Shown: positions 25,726-34,313 of the stretch, in pieces
Layout: every line of letters starts with the position of its first letter
How positions within the stretch are numbered: the stretch's first letter is position 1
Assembly: GCA_023251155.1 (NCBI GenBank)
Contig: JAHEZH010000018.1
Location: 1-52,721 of the forward strand
Source: Flammeovirgaceae bacterium
Lineage (GTDB): Bacteria > Bacteroidota > Bacteroidia > Cytophagales > Cyclobacteriaceae
Length of the DNA stretch: 52,721 bases
Direction: 5' to 3'
The notes under the pieces: generated by a model
The model's input: only the letters and a program-made list of their open reading frames with translations
Told to the model about the DNA's origin: nothing
The model's database searches: none
Position numbers and translations under genes: made by a program

Positions 25726-26646
25726 ATGAAAAAAATAACGATAAAAACTCTGGTGGTTCTTATGATGGGAGTACTATTCTTTGCTTCCTGTTTGGATGGC
25801 AACGAAATGAATACCCCACCAACGGGTTCACCCACCTTGATGGTAGTATCATTTGACCCTAGCAGGGGCGAGTCTACTCCTACATTATTGTATACAGGAT
25901 TACAGTATTTTGGAAATCAGGCCCTATTATTGGATCAGGCGGCAGAAGTAGAGACAATCAAATTTGCAGCTTCTATTCAAGGCTCAAAGACGTATGATCG
26001 TGATATTACAGTGAACTTAGTTACGGTTCCATCCGCCGCAAACGATAATAAAGGCAATGATGGTATTGATTATGCCGTGCTGAGTAGCGATCAGTACCGG
26101 ATAGTTAATTCAACAGCAGTAATCAAAGCTGGCGAACAATATGCTGAGTTTGAAGTGGAATTTTATCCGCTTAAGATTGATTTTACAAAGAGTACAATTC
26201 TTCCACTTTCAGTGACTAATGATGCGGATATACTTGTTAGTTCAAATTTTGGAAAATTTTATCCTCACATTATTGGTAATCCAATCGCTGGGCTTTATTC
26301 ATGGCAATTTATACGATGCAGTACTCCTACTTGTAGTGCTGGCCCTGATGGTAACTCCTTTTCAGGAAGATCAACTGTATTTAGCCCAGTAGATCCAACG
26401 ACAATTACCGTGCCTACAGGATACTATGATAACGCAAACTATATCGTGACGTTTACAAATACGGATGGAGTTTTGTCAAATTTCAAAGCGGTGATCGACC
26501 CGGCAAAAGTAAATGGTGATTGGGCAAGTGCCGGTATTACTGTTGCTTCTGGTCCAACCATAACTGTGAATGCAGATTACTCCAGATTTGAACTTCATTA
26601 TACCACGGCCACACGGAATGTGACAGATATTTATGTTTTGAAGTAA
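25726..26646 (+). CDS. SusCD-associated lipoprotein, DUF1735/BT_3987-like
   Basis: A 306-residue lipoprotein with signal VVLMMGVLFFASC and the lipidated cysteine near residue 22. The N-terminal half (VETIKFAASIQGSKTYDRDI, then VLSSDQYRIVNSTAVIKAGE and STILPLSVTNDADILVS) follows the pattern of DUF1735 (BT_3987-type Ig-like) domains. These are found in surface lipoproteins encoded beside SusCD pairs and are thought to bind ligand. The C-terminal half is beta-rich and ends in RFELHYTTATRNVTDIYVL. It begins 15 bases after the SusD stop, so it is in the same operon. Domain assignment is by pattern and not by search. Confidence 0.72.
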   Translation: MKKITIKTLVVLMMGVLFFASCLDGNEMNTPPTGSPTLMVVSFDPSRGESTPTLLYTGLQYFGNQALLLDQAAEVETIKFAASIQGSKTYDRDITVNLVTVPSAANDNKGNDGIDYAVLSSDQYRIVNSTAVIKAGEQYAEFEVEFYPLKIDFTKSTILPLSVTNDADILVSSNFGKFYPHIIGNPIAGLYSWQFIRCSTPTCSAGPDGNSFSGRSTVFSPVDPTTITVPTGYYDNANYIVTFTNTDGVLSNFKAVIDPAKVNGDWASAGITVASGPTITVNADYSRFELHYTTATRNVTDIYVLK

Positions 26647-26684
26647 ATACCTGAAAGAAAACTTAAAAATTAAACAGACGATTT

Positions 26685-27422
26685 ATGTTAAAACGAATAT
26701 ATAGCTATATGGCAATAGTGGTAAGCTCTATGCTTTTCCTTGTTGCTTGTAATGATGACGATGATAAGATCAAGCATTTTAGTACTGTAGTAGATGTCAG
26801 TAAGTCCTCTCTGGCAGAGGATAAGTATAAGATAGTTACATACTTTTCTACGGATGGAGGAAAAACTTATGTAGATTATCCAGTTATTAATAAGGGGCAA
26901 CAGTATCAGGTAAAAGTCTTAGATGCGGATCATGAAGATGTTACTGAAGCTACCTGTTATGTTGTCGATTGGTCTGCCTCTAACCCTCAACCAATTAGTG
27001 TTGATGGAGGTATTGCTACTTTTGAAATGACATCGGTATCTGATCTTTCTGCAGTTGTTACCAATGTTCCATTTTCAGCAGCAGCAGCAGTAGGTACATA
27101 CACCGTGGTAACTGATGACTGGGCGGATTTTCATGCTGGTGATAAAGTTACAGTCGCTAGAGTAGATGATACGCATGTGCAGATTAATGAGTACCCAGCT
27201 ACCAATAATCAACATCACGGGTTAGTTTTGACAATAACAGATCTTGGTTTGGGTACCGTTGTTGTAGCAAAACAGTACAGTGGCGCTTACGGTGGGGATG
27301 ATACAGATACCAGTGGCGAGGGCTTGGCATCTTCATGTGCCGGTACTATTAGCCTCACGTTGGATTTTGAAATAGACGGCGATGTGTACAGTGGAAACGT
27401 TTTGGAATTGAAAAAGAACTAA
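26685..27422 (+). CDS. Small SusCD-associated lipoprotein of unknown function
   Basis: A 245-residue protein with a lipoprotein signal (VVSSMLFLVAC, lipidated cysteine near residue 22) followed by a very acidic run NDDDDK. Such acidic residues after the cysteine often mark surface-exposed lipoproteins in Bacteroidota (lipoprotein export signal). The mature part is beta-rich; its C-terminal half (GTYTVVTDDWADFHAGDKV, GTISLTLDFEIDGD) looks like a lipocalin- or Ig-type fold, but I recognise no family. It starts 38 bases after the DUF1735 gene and is followed by a terminator. The likely role is binding of the SusCD ligand, by inference from position. Confidence 0.7.
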   Translation: MLKRIYSYMAIVVSSMLFLVACNDDDDKIKHFSTVVDVSKSSLAEDKYKIVTYFSTDGGKTYVDYPVINKGQQYQVKVLDADHEDVTEATCYVVDWSASNPQPISVDGGIATFEMTSVSDLSAVVTNVPFSAAAAVGTYTVVTDDWADFHAGDKVTVARVDDTHVQINEYPATNNQHHGLVLTITDLGLGTVVVAKQYSGAYGGDDTDTSGEGLASSCAGTISLTLDFEIDGDVYSGNVLELKKN

Positions 27423-27443
27423 GTTTAATTTCTATAGTTTCTC

Positions 27444-27472
27444 AAAGAGGCCGCTATTATAGCGGCCTCTTT
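27444..27472. terminator. Terminator between SusCD operon and kynU
   Basis: The perfect 13-base stem AAAGAGGCCGCTA with its complement around the loop TTA is followed by five T on the plus strand. It ends the SusCD operon. The convergent kynU gene ends 16 bases away, so the hairpin may serve both, although the minus strand has only three T. Confidence 0.9.
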
Positions 27473-27488
27473 TTATTCGAATTCTTTT

Positions 27489-28751
27489 TTAAAAAGAATA
27501 AAACCCCTCCACCATCCTCACCACATCCTCAAACGAATTATACAGCGGCACAGGAGCGACACGTATCACATCAGGTTCACGCCAGTCAGCAATTACTCCG
27601 GATTGAGTTAGTTTATTAAATAGCTTTTTGCCATCACGTTTCATTAACAGAGAGAGCTGACATCCACGCTCTGCAGGATTAGCGGGGGTGATAATGACAA
27701 AGTCTTTTCCATACGTTGGGATTTGCCAGAGCAGGAATTCTAAAAGATCGGTGAGCTGGATACTCTTTTTACGAAGTGCAGCAATGCCTGCTTCATTGAA
27801 TAGTTCGAGCGATGCCAGTAGAGCTGCGCTTTGAAAAACCGGAACGTTAGACAACTGCCAGCCATCTGCACCAGGCATTGGCTTGAATCCTTTTTTCATT
27901 TGAAAGCGCTCGCCTTCGTGATGTCCCCACCATCCGGCAAAGCGTGGTAACGTAGTATTGCTGGCATGACGCTCGTGTACAAAGGCTCCAGCGATCGCAC
28001 CTGGCCCTGCATTCAAGTATTTGTAGCTGCACCATACTGCGAAATCCACATTGTTTTTGTGAAGGTCTACGGGTACGTTGCCTACGGCATGTGCTAAATC
28101 AAATCCTACTAATGCTCCGGCTTTGTGCCCTGCTGCGGTAATGCTTTTGATGTCGAAGAACTGACCGGTATAATACTGTACTCCACCAAAGATAACCAGT
28201 GCTAACTCATTGCGATGTTCGTGAATAGCATCCAGTATATCTTCTGTGCGAAGGGTGTATTCTCCTTTTCTTGGCTTCAATTCAATCAGTGCCTTACTGG
28301 GATGAAGCCCATGAAATTTGATCTGTGATTCAAACGCATATTGATCGGAAGAGAACGCGCCCGCTTCCGTGAGTATCTTATATCGCTTCTGGGTTGGGCG
28401 ATAAAAAGAAACCATCATAAGGTGAAGGTTTACGGTGAGTTGATTCATCGCCACTACTTCAGATGGCTTGGCTCCGGTAATTTTGGCTAGTGCATTTTTG
28501 GTCAACTTATGATAATATAGCCATGGCCTGCGCGAGTGTTCATGTCCTTCGCCACCCAATTGTGCCCAGTCTTCCAGTTCTTCGTTGATAAATTTCTTTG
28601 TTGTTTTTGGCTGTAAGCCCAGTGAGTTACCAATCAGGTAAACGCTTTCTTTGCCATTTACTTTTGGTATATGAAACCTGGAGCGAAATGATCGAAGCGG
28701 ATCTGAACGATCCAATGAGCGAGCAAATTCAATAGTGTCTTTAATATTCAT
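27489..28751 (-). CDS. kynU: Kynureninase
   Basis: A 420-residue PLP enzyme that cleaves kynurenine or 3-hydroxykynurenine to anthranilate or 3-hydroxyanthranilate plus alanine. Family marks are YLIGNSLGLQPK near residue 38, GHEHSRRPWLYYH near residue 70, MNQLTVNLHLMM near residue 102, and VGFDLAHAVGNVPVDLH near residue 215 with the PLP-nitrogen Asp. The Schiff-base lysine lies in CSYKYLNAGPG near residue 245. Length is normal. Its product 3-hydroxyanthranilate is the substrate of the dioxygenase encoded two genes upstream on the same strand. No kynurenine monooxygenase or tryptophan dioxygenase gene is in the window. Confidence 0.96.
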   Translation of the reverse strand: MNIKDTIEFARSLDRSDPLRSFRSRFHIPKVNGKESVYLIGNSLGLQPKTTKKFINEELEDWAQLGGEGHEHSRRPWLYYHKLTKNALAKITGAKPSEVVAMNQLTVNLHLMMVSFYRPTQKRYKILTEAGAFSSDQYAFESQIKFHGLHPSKALIELKPRKGEYTLRTEDILDAIHEHRNELALVIFGGVQYYTGQFFDIKSITAAGHKAGALVGFDLAHAVGNVPVDLHKNNVDFAVWCSYKYLNAGPGAIAGAFVHERHASNTTLPRFAGWWGHHEGERFQMKKGFKPMPGADGWQLSNVPVFQSAALLASLELFNEAGIAALRKKSIQLTDLLEFLLWQIPTYGKDFVIITPANPAERGCQLSLLMKRDGKKLFNKLTQSGVIADWREPDVIRVAPVPLYNSFEDVVRMVEGFYSF

Positions 28752-28778
28752 CGGTAAGGAAGAGGATAGTCAATTGAT

Positions 28779-29255
28779 TTAAAACAAAGAAAGTTGTTGT
28801 AGTAATGATCCTTCATGCTGAAGCAGCCAAACTTTATTATCCATGCCGCCACCATATCCAACCAGGTCTCCGTTCTTGCCAATCACCCGGTGACATGGAA
28901 CAACAATGGCAATCGGATTTTGCCCATTGGCCAATCCTACTGCCCGGATGGATTTGATATTGCCTACGCGAATAGCCAGCTCTTCGTAAGAAATGGTCTT
29001 TCCGTAAGGAATGGTTAGTAACTCTGACCAGACTTTCTTTTGAAATGCAGTACCGTGCAAGTCCATTTCAAAGGTGAAGAACTTACGGCCTTTCAAAAAG
29101 TATTCATCCAGTTCCTGAAGGCATTGATCAATCACGGGCGTACGTGCTTCTTCCTGCCTGGTATCTTTTAAAAAATTAAGAGTAACGATTCGTTCTTCTT
29201 CCGATTCGATCAGCAGATCTCCTACAGGAGAGGAATAATAAGCGATACCCTTCAT
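28779..29255 (-). CDS. ogt: Methylated-DNA--protein-cysteine S-methyltransferase
   Basis: A 158-residue suicide enzyme that takes alkyl groups from O6-alkylguanine in DNA. The acceptor cysteine is in IVVPCHRVIGKNGDLVGYGG near residue 125. The helix-turn-helix and arginine-finger region GTAFQKKVWSELLTIPYGKT lies near residue 68, followed by AVGLANGQNPIA with the Asn hinge. There is no Ada regulatory domain, so it is Ogt-type. It sits between kynU and the 3-hydroxyanthranilate dioxygenase on the same strand, with gaps of 27 and 45 bases. It is probably co-transcribed with them, though its function is unrelated as far as known. Confidence 0.95.
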   Translation of the reverse strand: MKGIAYYSSPVGDLLIESEEERIVTLNFLKDTRQEEARTPVIDQCLQELDEYFLKGRKFFTFEMDLHGTAFQKKVWSELLTIPYGKTISYEELAIRVGNIKSIRAVGLANGQNPIAIVVPCHRVIGKNGDLVGYGGGMDNKVWLLQHEGSLLQQLSLF

Positions 29256-29300
29256 CTTAAAAGACCACTATTCAAGCTCAGCTCAATGCATTGGGAAGTG

Positions 29301-29831
29301 TTAAACAAATTTAGGATCAGCTTCCATTACGGTCCCACATTTCCGGCAGGTGCGCAGTTCCAGTGACCCATAAAATTCGCGAAAGCGGGGAAGAAAATCT
29401 TTTTCGATATTCTCCAGATGGAAACGGTATTCGTGCAGTTTGTTATTGCAATTTTCACAGTACCAGATTAGGCCATCCAGTATCTCCTGCTGTGGACGTT
29501 TGCATTCAATGACCAAACCCACAGTGCCCGCGGGTCGCTCCGGGCGATGAGGTGTATTACCCGGTAACAGGAACATCTCCCCCTCTTTAATTGGAATATC
29601 TACTGCCTTGCCTTCTTCCTGAATGCGTACGTTGATATCCCCCTCCAGCTGGTAAAACAGCTCTTCGGTCTCATTAAAATGAAAATCTTTGCGTGCATTG
29701 GGGCCGCCCACAATCATCACAATGTAATCACCAGCATCGGCATACAAATTTTTATTCCCTACCGGTGGTTTTAGCAGGTTGCGATTGTCGGTAATCCACT
29801 GTTTTAAATTAAAAGGTCTGCGAATGGCCAT
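29301..29831 (-). CDS. nbaC: 3-hydroxyanthranilate 3,4-dioxygenase
   Basis: A 176-residue cupin that opens the ring of 3-hydroxyanthranilate to give 2-amino-3-carboxymuconate semialdehyde, the branch point to quinolinate/NAD or to complete degradation. Iron ligands are His51 and Glu57 (FHFNETEELF) and His95 (NTPHRPER). A second, rubredoxin-like metal site is formed by Cys125, Cys128, Cys162 and Cys165. All seven numbers agree with the Cupriavidus enzyme as I remember it. It is first of the minus-strand set that also holds ogt and kynU. The 77-base spacer to the divergent SDR gene should contain both promoters. Confidence 0.97.
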   Translation of the reverse strand: MAIRRPFNLKQWITDNRNLLKPPVGNKNLYADAGDYIVMIVGGPNARKDFHFNETEELFYQLEGDINVRIQEEGKAVDIPIKEGEMFLLPGNTPHRPERPAGTVGLVIECKRPQQEILDGLIWYCENCNNKLHEYRFHLENIEKDFLPRFREFYGSLELRTCRKCGTVMEADPKFV

Positions 29832-29908
29832 GATATAAAATTGTTAACTTGCAGGAGGCCAATTTAGTAAACATTTAGGTCTATCTTGAATCTTAATTTG
29901 CTCGTTCT

Positions 29909-30694
29909 ATGAATCTTGATTTAACAGGTAAAAGTGCGGTGGTGTGTGGTAGCACGCAGGGTATTGGCAAGGCATCAGCCATTGAATTGGCAGCATTGGG
30001 TGCTGACATCACATTAATAGCCCGTGACGAAAAGAAACTGAAGGCGGTGATAAAAGCACTTCCTACTCCGGCCGGCCAAAAACACGACTACCTGGTAGCG
30101 GATTTCAATTTTCCTGAAAACCTGAAGTCAGGACTGGAGAAACACTTTGCCAAAGATATGGCTCAGATTCTGGTGAATAACACGGGCGGCCCTGCTTCCG
30201 GCCTGGCTATTGATGCTACACTGGACGAATTCACAAAAGCATTTACCAATCACCTGCTTTGCAATCAGATACTGGTGCAATCGCTATTGCCAGGGATGAA
30301 AAAATCAAAGTATGGTCGCATCATCAATATTATCTCTACTTCTGTAAAAGTTCCCCTCCGGGGATTAGGTGTTTCCAACACAATACGTGGTGCGGTGGCC
30401 AACTGGGCAAAGACTTTATCTATAGAGCTGGCGCCAATGGGCATCACCGTGAACAATGTTTTACCCGGTGCTACCATGACTACCCGCCTGGAATCCATTA
30501 TTAAAAGTAATGCCGAAAAAGCAGGTAAGAGTTACGAGGAAGCAAAGAAGGACATGATCGCTGAAATTCCTGCAGGCAGAATATCGGACGCAAGTGAAGT
30601 CGCTGCTGCGGTGGCATTCCTGGCTACACCTGCTGCGGGCTATATCAATGGGATCAATGTACCTGTCGATGGCGGGCGAACAGGGTCGCTATAA
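29909..30694 (+). CDS. Short-chain dehydrogenase/reductase-like protein with substituted active site
   Basis: A 261-residue Rossmann protein. The cofactor loop CGSTQGIG (residues 13-20) and NNTGG (90-94) are intact, and Arg39 after strand 2 would favour NADP. In the active site Ser143 is kept, but the Tyr position 13 residues later is Ser156 and the Lys position four further is Arg160 (VSNTIRGAV instead of YxxxK). This substitution suggests a subgroup of SDRs with other chemistry, or a non-dehydrogenase role. It is divergent from the 3-hydroxyanthranilate dioxygenase gene and upstream of an OmpA and an aldehyde dehydrogenase gene, so it may act on a kynurenine-pathway intermediate. That role is inference. 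Confidence 0.85.
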   Translation: MNLDLTGKSAVVCGSTQGIGKASAIELAALGADITLIARDEKKLKAVIKALPTPAGQKHDYLVADFNFPENLKSGLEKHFAKDMAQILVNNTGGPASGLAIDATLDEFTKAFTNHLLCNQILVQSLLPGMKKSKYGRIINIISTSVKVPLRGLGVSNTIRGAVANWAKTLSIELAPMGITVNNVLPGATMTTRLESIIKSNAEKAGKSYEEAKKDMIAEIPAGRISDASEVAAAVAFLATPAAGYINGINVPVDGGRTGSL

Positions 30695-30724
30695 AATTCA
30701 TCCACTCACCATGATCAACCGTTT

Positions 30725-32791
30725 ATGATTCGTCATGCACTGGTTATCATCGGTATTTTTATTTCTGTTTTCCCCCAGGCGCAAGTAAGTGTTCGCATCA
30801 AAGAAGACTTTTCTTCCAACAAGCTAGGCTGGTATGAAGATGATAAAGTCAAAGTAACAGGCGGGCACTATGTATTGACGACACCCGCCAATGGTTGGTT
30901 TGCTCCTTTTGTTATTAAAGCCGACCCTTTAAAGGATTTTGTTTTTCAGGCTTCCTTCACACAGATAGATGGCGAAGTAGATAATGGATTTGGATTGGTG
31001 TGGGGATCGGATAAAGAATCGAAACTCAATAGTTTTTTAATATCGACCAATGGATATGTAAAAATCTATTCGTCCGATGAATTTCGTTTGGAGGCCAAAG
31101 ACTGGAATGAGACTACGCTGGTGAAACCGCTCACTCAAACGAACAAATTAAGGATAGAGCAAACCAAAGGTGTGATGAAATTCTCTTTGAATGGAGAAGA
31201 GGTGGCTACGATGAAGGCGCTGCCGTGGTTTGGTAAAACGGTGGGCTTCATTGCGTATACGCAGATGAAATTATACGTGGATGATTTTGTTTTTGCACAC
31301 CAGGATAAAATCAATCTTCCGCCCACTTTGGCCAAAGGATTAGTGAAGGAAAACCTGGGTGATAAAATCAATAGCCGCTATGATGAAGTAACACCGAAGA
31401 TTGCTGTGGACGGTAAAATGATTCTGTTCACACGGAAATCAAGTCCCGATAATGTGGGCGGCGAGAAAGACTTGTCAGACATCTGGATGAGTACCAGCAC
31501 CGATGGTGTCAATTGGAAGCAGGCCGTGAATCTTCAAAAGCCGGTCAACTCGGCAGCAGTGAATAATATTGTATCAATCAGTCAGGACAATAATTCGATA
31601 CTCGTGGCACAGTCCAACGACTTTCAGGTATTTCAGCGAACAAAAGATGGATGGCGGGATGCGGGATTATTAGGTGTTTACTATGAAACCGAGAATGAAT
31701 TTTTTGAAGCCTGCCAGTCGGCCGATGGGAAAGCAATTTTATTTACCGCGGAGAACAAACAGAATTTATATTATAGAAAGCAGGAGAGCGAGAAAGACAT
31801 CTATGTGGTACTGAAAGATCAAAAAGGAGCGTGGAGTACTCCGATTAATCTGGGGAATACATTGAACACGCCAGGCGATGAGACATCGCCGTTTCTTGCT
31901 GCTGACGGCCGCACCCTTTATTTCGCTACCAATGGCAGACCTGGCTATGGCGGGCAGGATATGTTTATGAGTAAGCGTATGGGCGATGGATGGACGAAGT
32001 GGAGTGACCCTGTTAATCTTGGCCCTGAGTTAAACACATTTTCTTTTGATGCCTATTATACGGTGCCTGCTTCCGGTGAATATGCGTACATGGTGAGCAG
32101 CACAGGAGGAAAGGGATTGACGGATATCATTCGAGTAAAGCTCTCTAAAGAAATAAAACCTGATCCTGTGGTATTGGTGTATGGCAGAGTATTGAATGCA
32201 AAAACAAATCAACCCATTGAAGCGGACATCTTTTTTGAAAATTTATTGACAACCAAAGAAGCCGGTGAAGCCAGATCCAACCCGAAGACAGGGGAGTACC
32301 GCATCGCCTTGCCTTTTGGTGCTACCTACGGATTTCGCGCAGTGGCCAAAGCGTTTTTGTCCGTGAACGAAAGCATGGAATTGAATCAATCGGATAAGAA
32401 CTATCAAGAGATAGAAAAGAATTTATACCTCGCACCCATTGAAATAGGGCAGGCTGTTCAATTACAAAATGTATTCTTCATACAAGGTAAGGCGGAGTTG
32501 AAGCCCTCTTCCTTTCCTGAGCTGGACCGGCTGGTGACCTTGTTAAAAGCGAATGCAACGATTGAGATTGAAGTACACGGCCACACTGACAACCGGGGAG
32601 ACATCAGCGCGAATTATGATCTTTCGGATAAGCGTGCAAAAGCGGTGATCGCGTACCTCATTTCCAAAGGGATTGACAAAAACCGATTGAATGGCAAAGG
32701 TTTTGGTGGTACTCGCCCGGTAGTGGCTAATGATACCGATGAGCACCGCGAAATGAATCGCAGAGTGGACTTTCGAATTGTGAAAAGATAA
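30725..32791 (+). CDS. OmpA-family protein with jelly-roll-like N-terminus and PD40 propeller
   Basis: A 688-residue exported protein with a signal peptide ending near FPQAQ (residue 19). Residues 22-190 resemble a concanavalin-like jelly roll (EDFSSNKLGWYEDDKVKV, NGFGLVWGSD). PD40 blades follow from about 200 to 480 (YDEVTPKIAVDGKMILFTR, SPFLAADGRTLYFATN, GYGGQDMFMSKR). A carboxypeptidase-regulatory-like domain lies at 485-570, and the OmpA peptidoglycan-binding domain at 580-688 (GHTDNRGDISANYDLSDKR). Its last two thirds are arranged like the protein at 12558-14621, with fewer CRD repeats and an added jelly roll. It lies 30 bases after the SDR gene and only two bases before the aldehyde dehydrogenase gene, so all three are likely one transcript. 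Why it sits there is unexplained. Confidence 0.87.
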   Translation: MIRHALVIIGIFISVFPQAQVSVRIKEDFSSNKLGWYEDDKVKVTGGHYVLTTPANGWFAPFVIKADPLKDFVFQASFTQIDGEVDNGFGLVWGSDKESKLNSFLISTNGYVKIYSSDEFRLEAKDWNETTLVKPLTQTNKLRIEQTKGVMKFSLNGEEVATMKALPWFGKTVGFIAYTQMKLYVDDFVFAHQDKINLPPTLAKGLVKENLGDKINSRYDEVTPKIAVDGKMILFTRKSSPDNVGGEKDLSDIWMSTSTDGVNWKQAVNLQKPVNSAAVNNIVSISQDNNSILVAQSNDFQVFQRTKDGWRDAGLLGVYYETENEFFEACQSADGKAILFTAENKQNLYYRKQESEKDIYVVLKDQKGAWSTPINLGNTLNTPGDETSPFLAADGRTLYFATNGRPGYGGQDMFMSKRMGDGWTKWSDPVNLGPELNTFSFDAYYTVPASGEYAYMVSSTGGKGLTDIIRVKLSKEIKPDPVVLVYGRVLNAKTNQPIEADIFFENLLTTKEAGEARSNPKTGEYRIALPFGATYGFRAVAKAFLSVNESMELNQSDKNYQEIEKNLYLAPIEIGQAVQLQNVFFIQGKAELKPSSFPELDRLVTLLKANATIEIEVHGHTDNRGDISANYDLSDKRAKAVIAYLISKGIDKNRLNGKGFGGTRPVVANDTDEHREMNRRVDFRIVKR

Positions 32792-32793
32792 TC

Positions 32794-34236
32794 ATGGAAA
32801 AGATTCTGAATTATATCGATGGTGAACTGAGAGCGCCACTGTCGAAAAACTATCTTGAGAATTATAATCCGGCAGAAGGTAAGGTGTACAGTTATCTGCC
32901 CGACTCGGACGCGGATGATGTACATGAAGCAACCCTTGCTGCACAGAGCGCATTTAGATCATGGTCATCACTTCCGGCTGAAAAACGTTCGGCTTATCTT
33001 CAAAAGATTGCTGATCTGATCAATCGTGATTTGGATCAATTGGCTTTGGCTGAAAGTCGTGATCAGGGAAAACCCGTGAAGCTGGCCAAGGCGATGGATA
33101 TACCGCGTGCGGCTGCAAACATGAGCTTCTATGCCTCTGCGGCCATTCACTTTGCCAGCGAAGCACATATTACCGACACACAGGCGATCAATTATACCGT
33201 GCGCAATCCAATTGGCGCAGCCGGATGCATCTCCCCGTGGAATCTTCCCTTGTATTTATTTACATGGAAGATCGCGCCCGCCTTAGCAGCCGGTTGTACA
33301 GTAGTTGCCAAACCATCTGAGCTTACGCCAATGACGGCTTATCTGTTTTCTAAACTGTGCATGGAAGCGGGGTTGCCCAAAGGAGTGTTGAATATTGTCC
33401 ATGGGCTGGGCTCAAAGGTAGGCCAGGCCATCAGTGAGCATGTGGGGATCACGGTGATTTCGTTTACCGGAGGAACAGTAACCGGGAAGAAGATAGCCGC
33501 CACCGCAGCGCCCATGTTCAAAAAACTCTCCCTGGAGTTAGGAGGAAAAAACCCCAATATCATTTTTGCTGATTGTGATTTTGAACAGGCGATCAGTACT
33601 TCCATTCATTCTTCATTTGCCAATCAGGGAGAAATCTGTTTATGTGGCTCGCGCATCTTTGTTGAACGAAGCCTGTATAAAAAATATGTCGATGAATTGG
33701 TAAAGCGCACCAAAGCACTGATCGTAGGTGACCCTTTTGATGAAGCAACGAATCTGGGAGCAATGGTTTCGGAAGCACACATGAACAAAGTGCTGTCCTA
33801 TATAGCGTTGGCAAAGCAAGAAGGAGGTAAGATTCTTGCCGGAGGTAACCAGGTAAAATTAACTGGCCGGTGTGCCGGTGGGTATTTTCTGGAGCCAACA
33901 ATAATCGTTGGTTTAGATCCTCAATGCCGCACCAATCAGGAAGAAATCTTTGGGCCAGTAGTTACCATTATGCCTTTCGATACGGAAGAAGAAGTGATCA
34001 TGTATGCCAACAGCACAAGCTATGGTCTGTCAGCTACCCTCTGGACAGAGAATCTGAAACGGGCTCATCGGGTGTCTGCACAGATCAAGAGCGGTATCAT
34101 CTGGGTAAATTGCTGGCTCTTCCGCGACCTGCGTACACCCTTCGGTGGAATGAAACAATCGGGAGTGGGAAGAGAAGGAGGATGGGAAGCAATGCGCTTC
34201 TTTACGGAAGCGAAGAATGTATGCATTAAGCTTTAG
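32794..34236 (+). CDS. Aldehyde dehydrogenase, 2-aminomuconate-semialdehyde type (ALDH8-like)
   Basis: A 480-residue NAD-dependent aldehyde dehydrogenase. Catalytic elements are SPWNLPLYLFTWKIAPALAA near residue 147 (oxyanion Asn), FTGGTVTGKKI near residue 225, the general-base Glu in LELGGKNP near residue 248, and the nucleophile in FANQGEICLCGSRIF near residue 280. The NLPLYL and GEICLC variants are typical of the ALDH8A1/AmnC/NbaE group, which oxidises 2-aminomuconate 6-semialdehyde to 2-aminomuconate in tryptophan or 2-nitrobenzoate breakdown. The nearby kynureninase and dioxygenase genes support this. The decarboxylase needed between the dioxygenase and this enzyme is not encoded in the window. 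Confidence 0.92.
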   Translation: MEKILNYIDGELRAPLSKNYLENYNPAEGKVYSYLPDSDADDVHEATLAAQSAFRSWSSLPAEKRSAYLQKIADLINRDLDQLALAESRDQGKPVKLAKAMDIPRAAANMSFYASAAIHFASEAHITDTQAINYTVRNPIGAAGCISPWNLPLYLFTWKIAPALAAGCTVVAKPSELTPMTAYLFSKLCMEAGLPKGVLNIVHGLGSKVGQAISEHVGITVISFTGGTVTGKKIAATAAPMFKKLSLELGGKNPNIIFADCDFEQAISTSIHSSFANQGEICLCGSRIFVERSLYKKYVDELVKRTKALIVGDPFDEATNLGAMVSEAHMNKVLSYIALAKQEGGKILAGGNQVKLTGRCAGGYFLEPTIIVGLDPQCRTNQEEIFGPVVTIMPFDTEEEVIMYANSTSYGLSATLWTENLKRAHRVSAQIKSGIIWVNCWLFRDLRTPFGGMKQSGVGREGGWEAMRFFTEAKNVCIKL

Positions 34237-34313
34237 ATTATAGACTACACCTGCGCGAATGTTTTTTATCAGGGTATGCGTGGTGCTATGTACTCATCAC
34301 AAAATCGGAAGTG

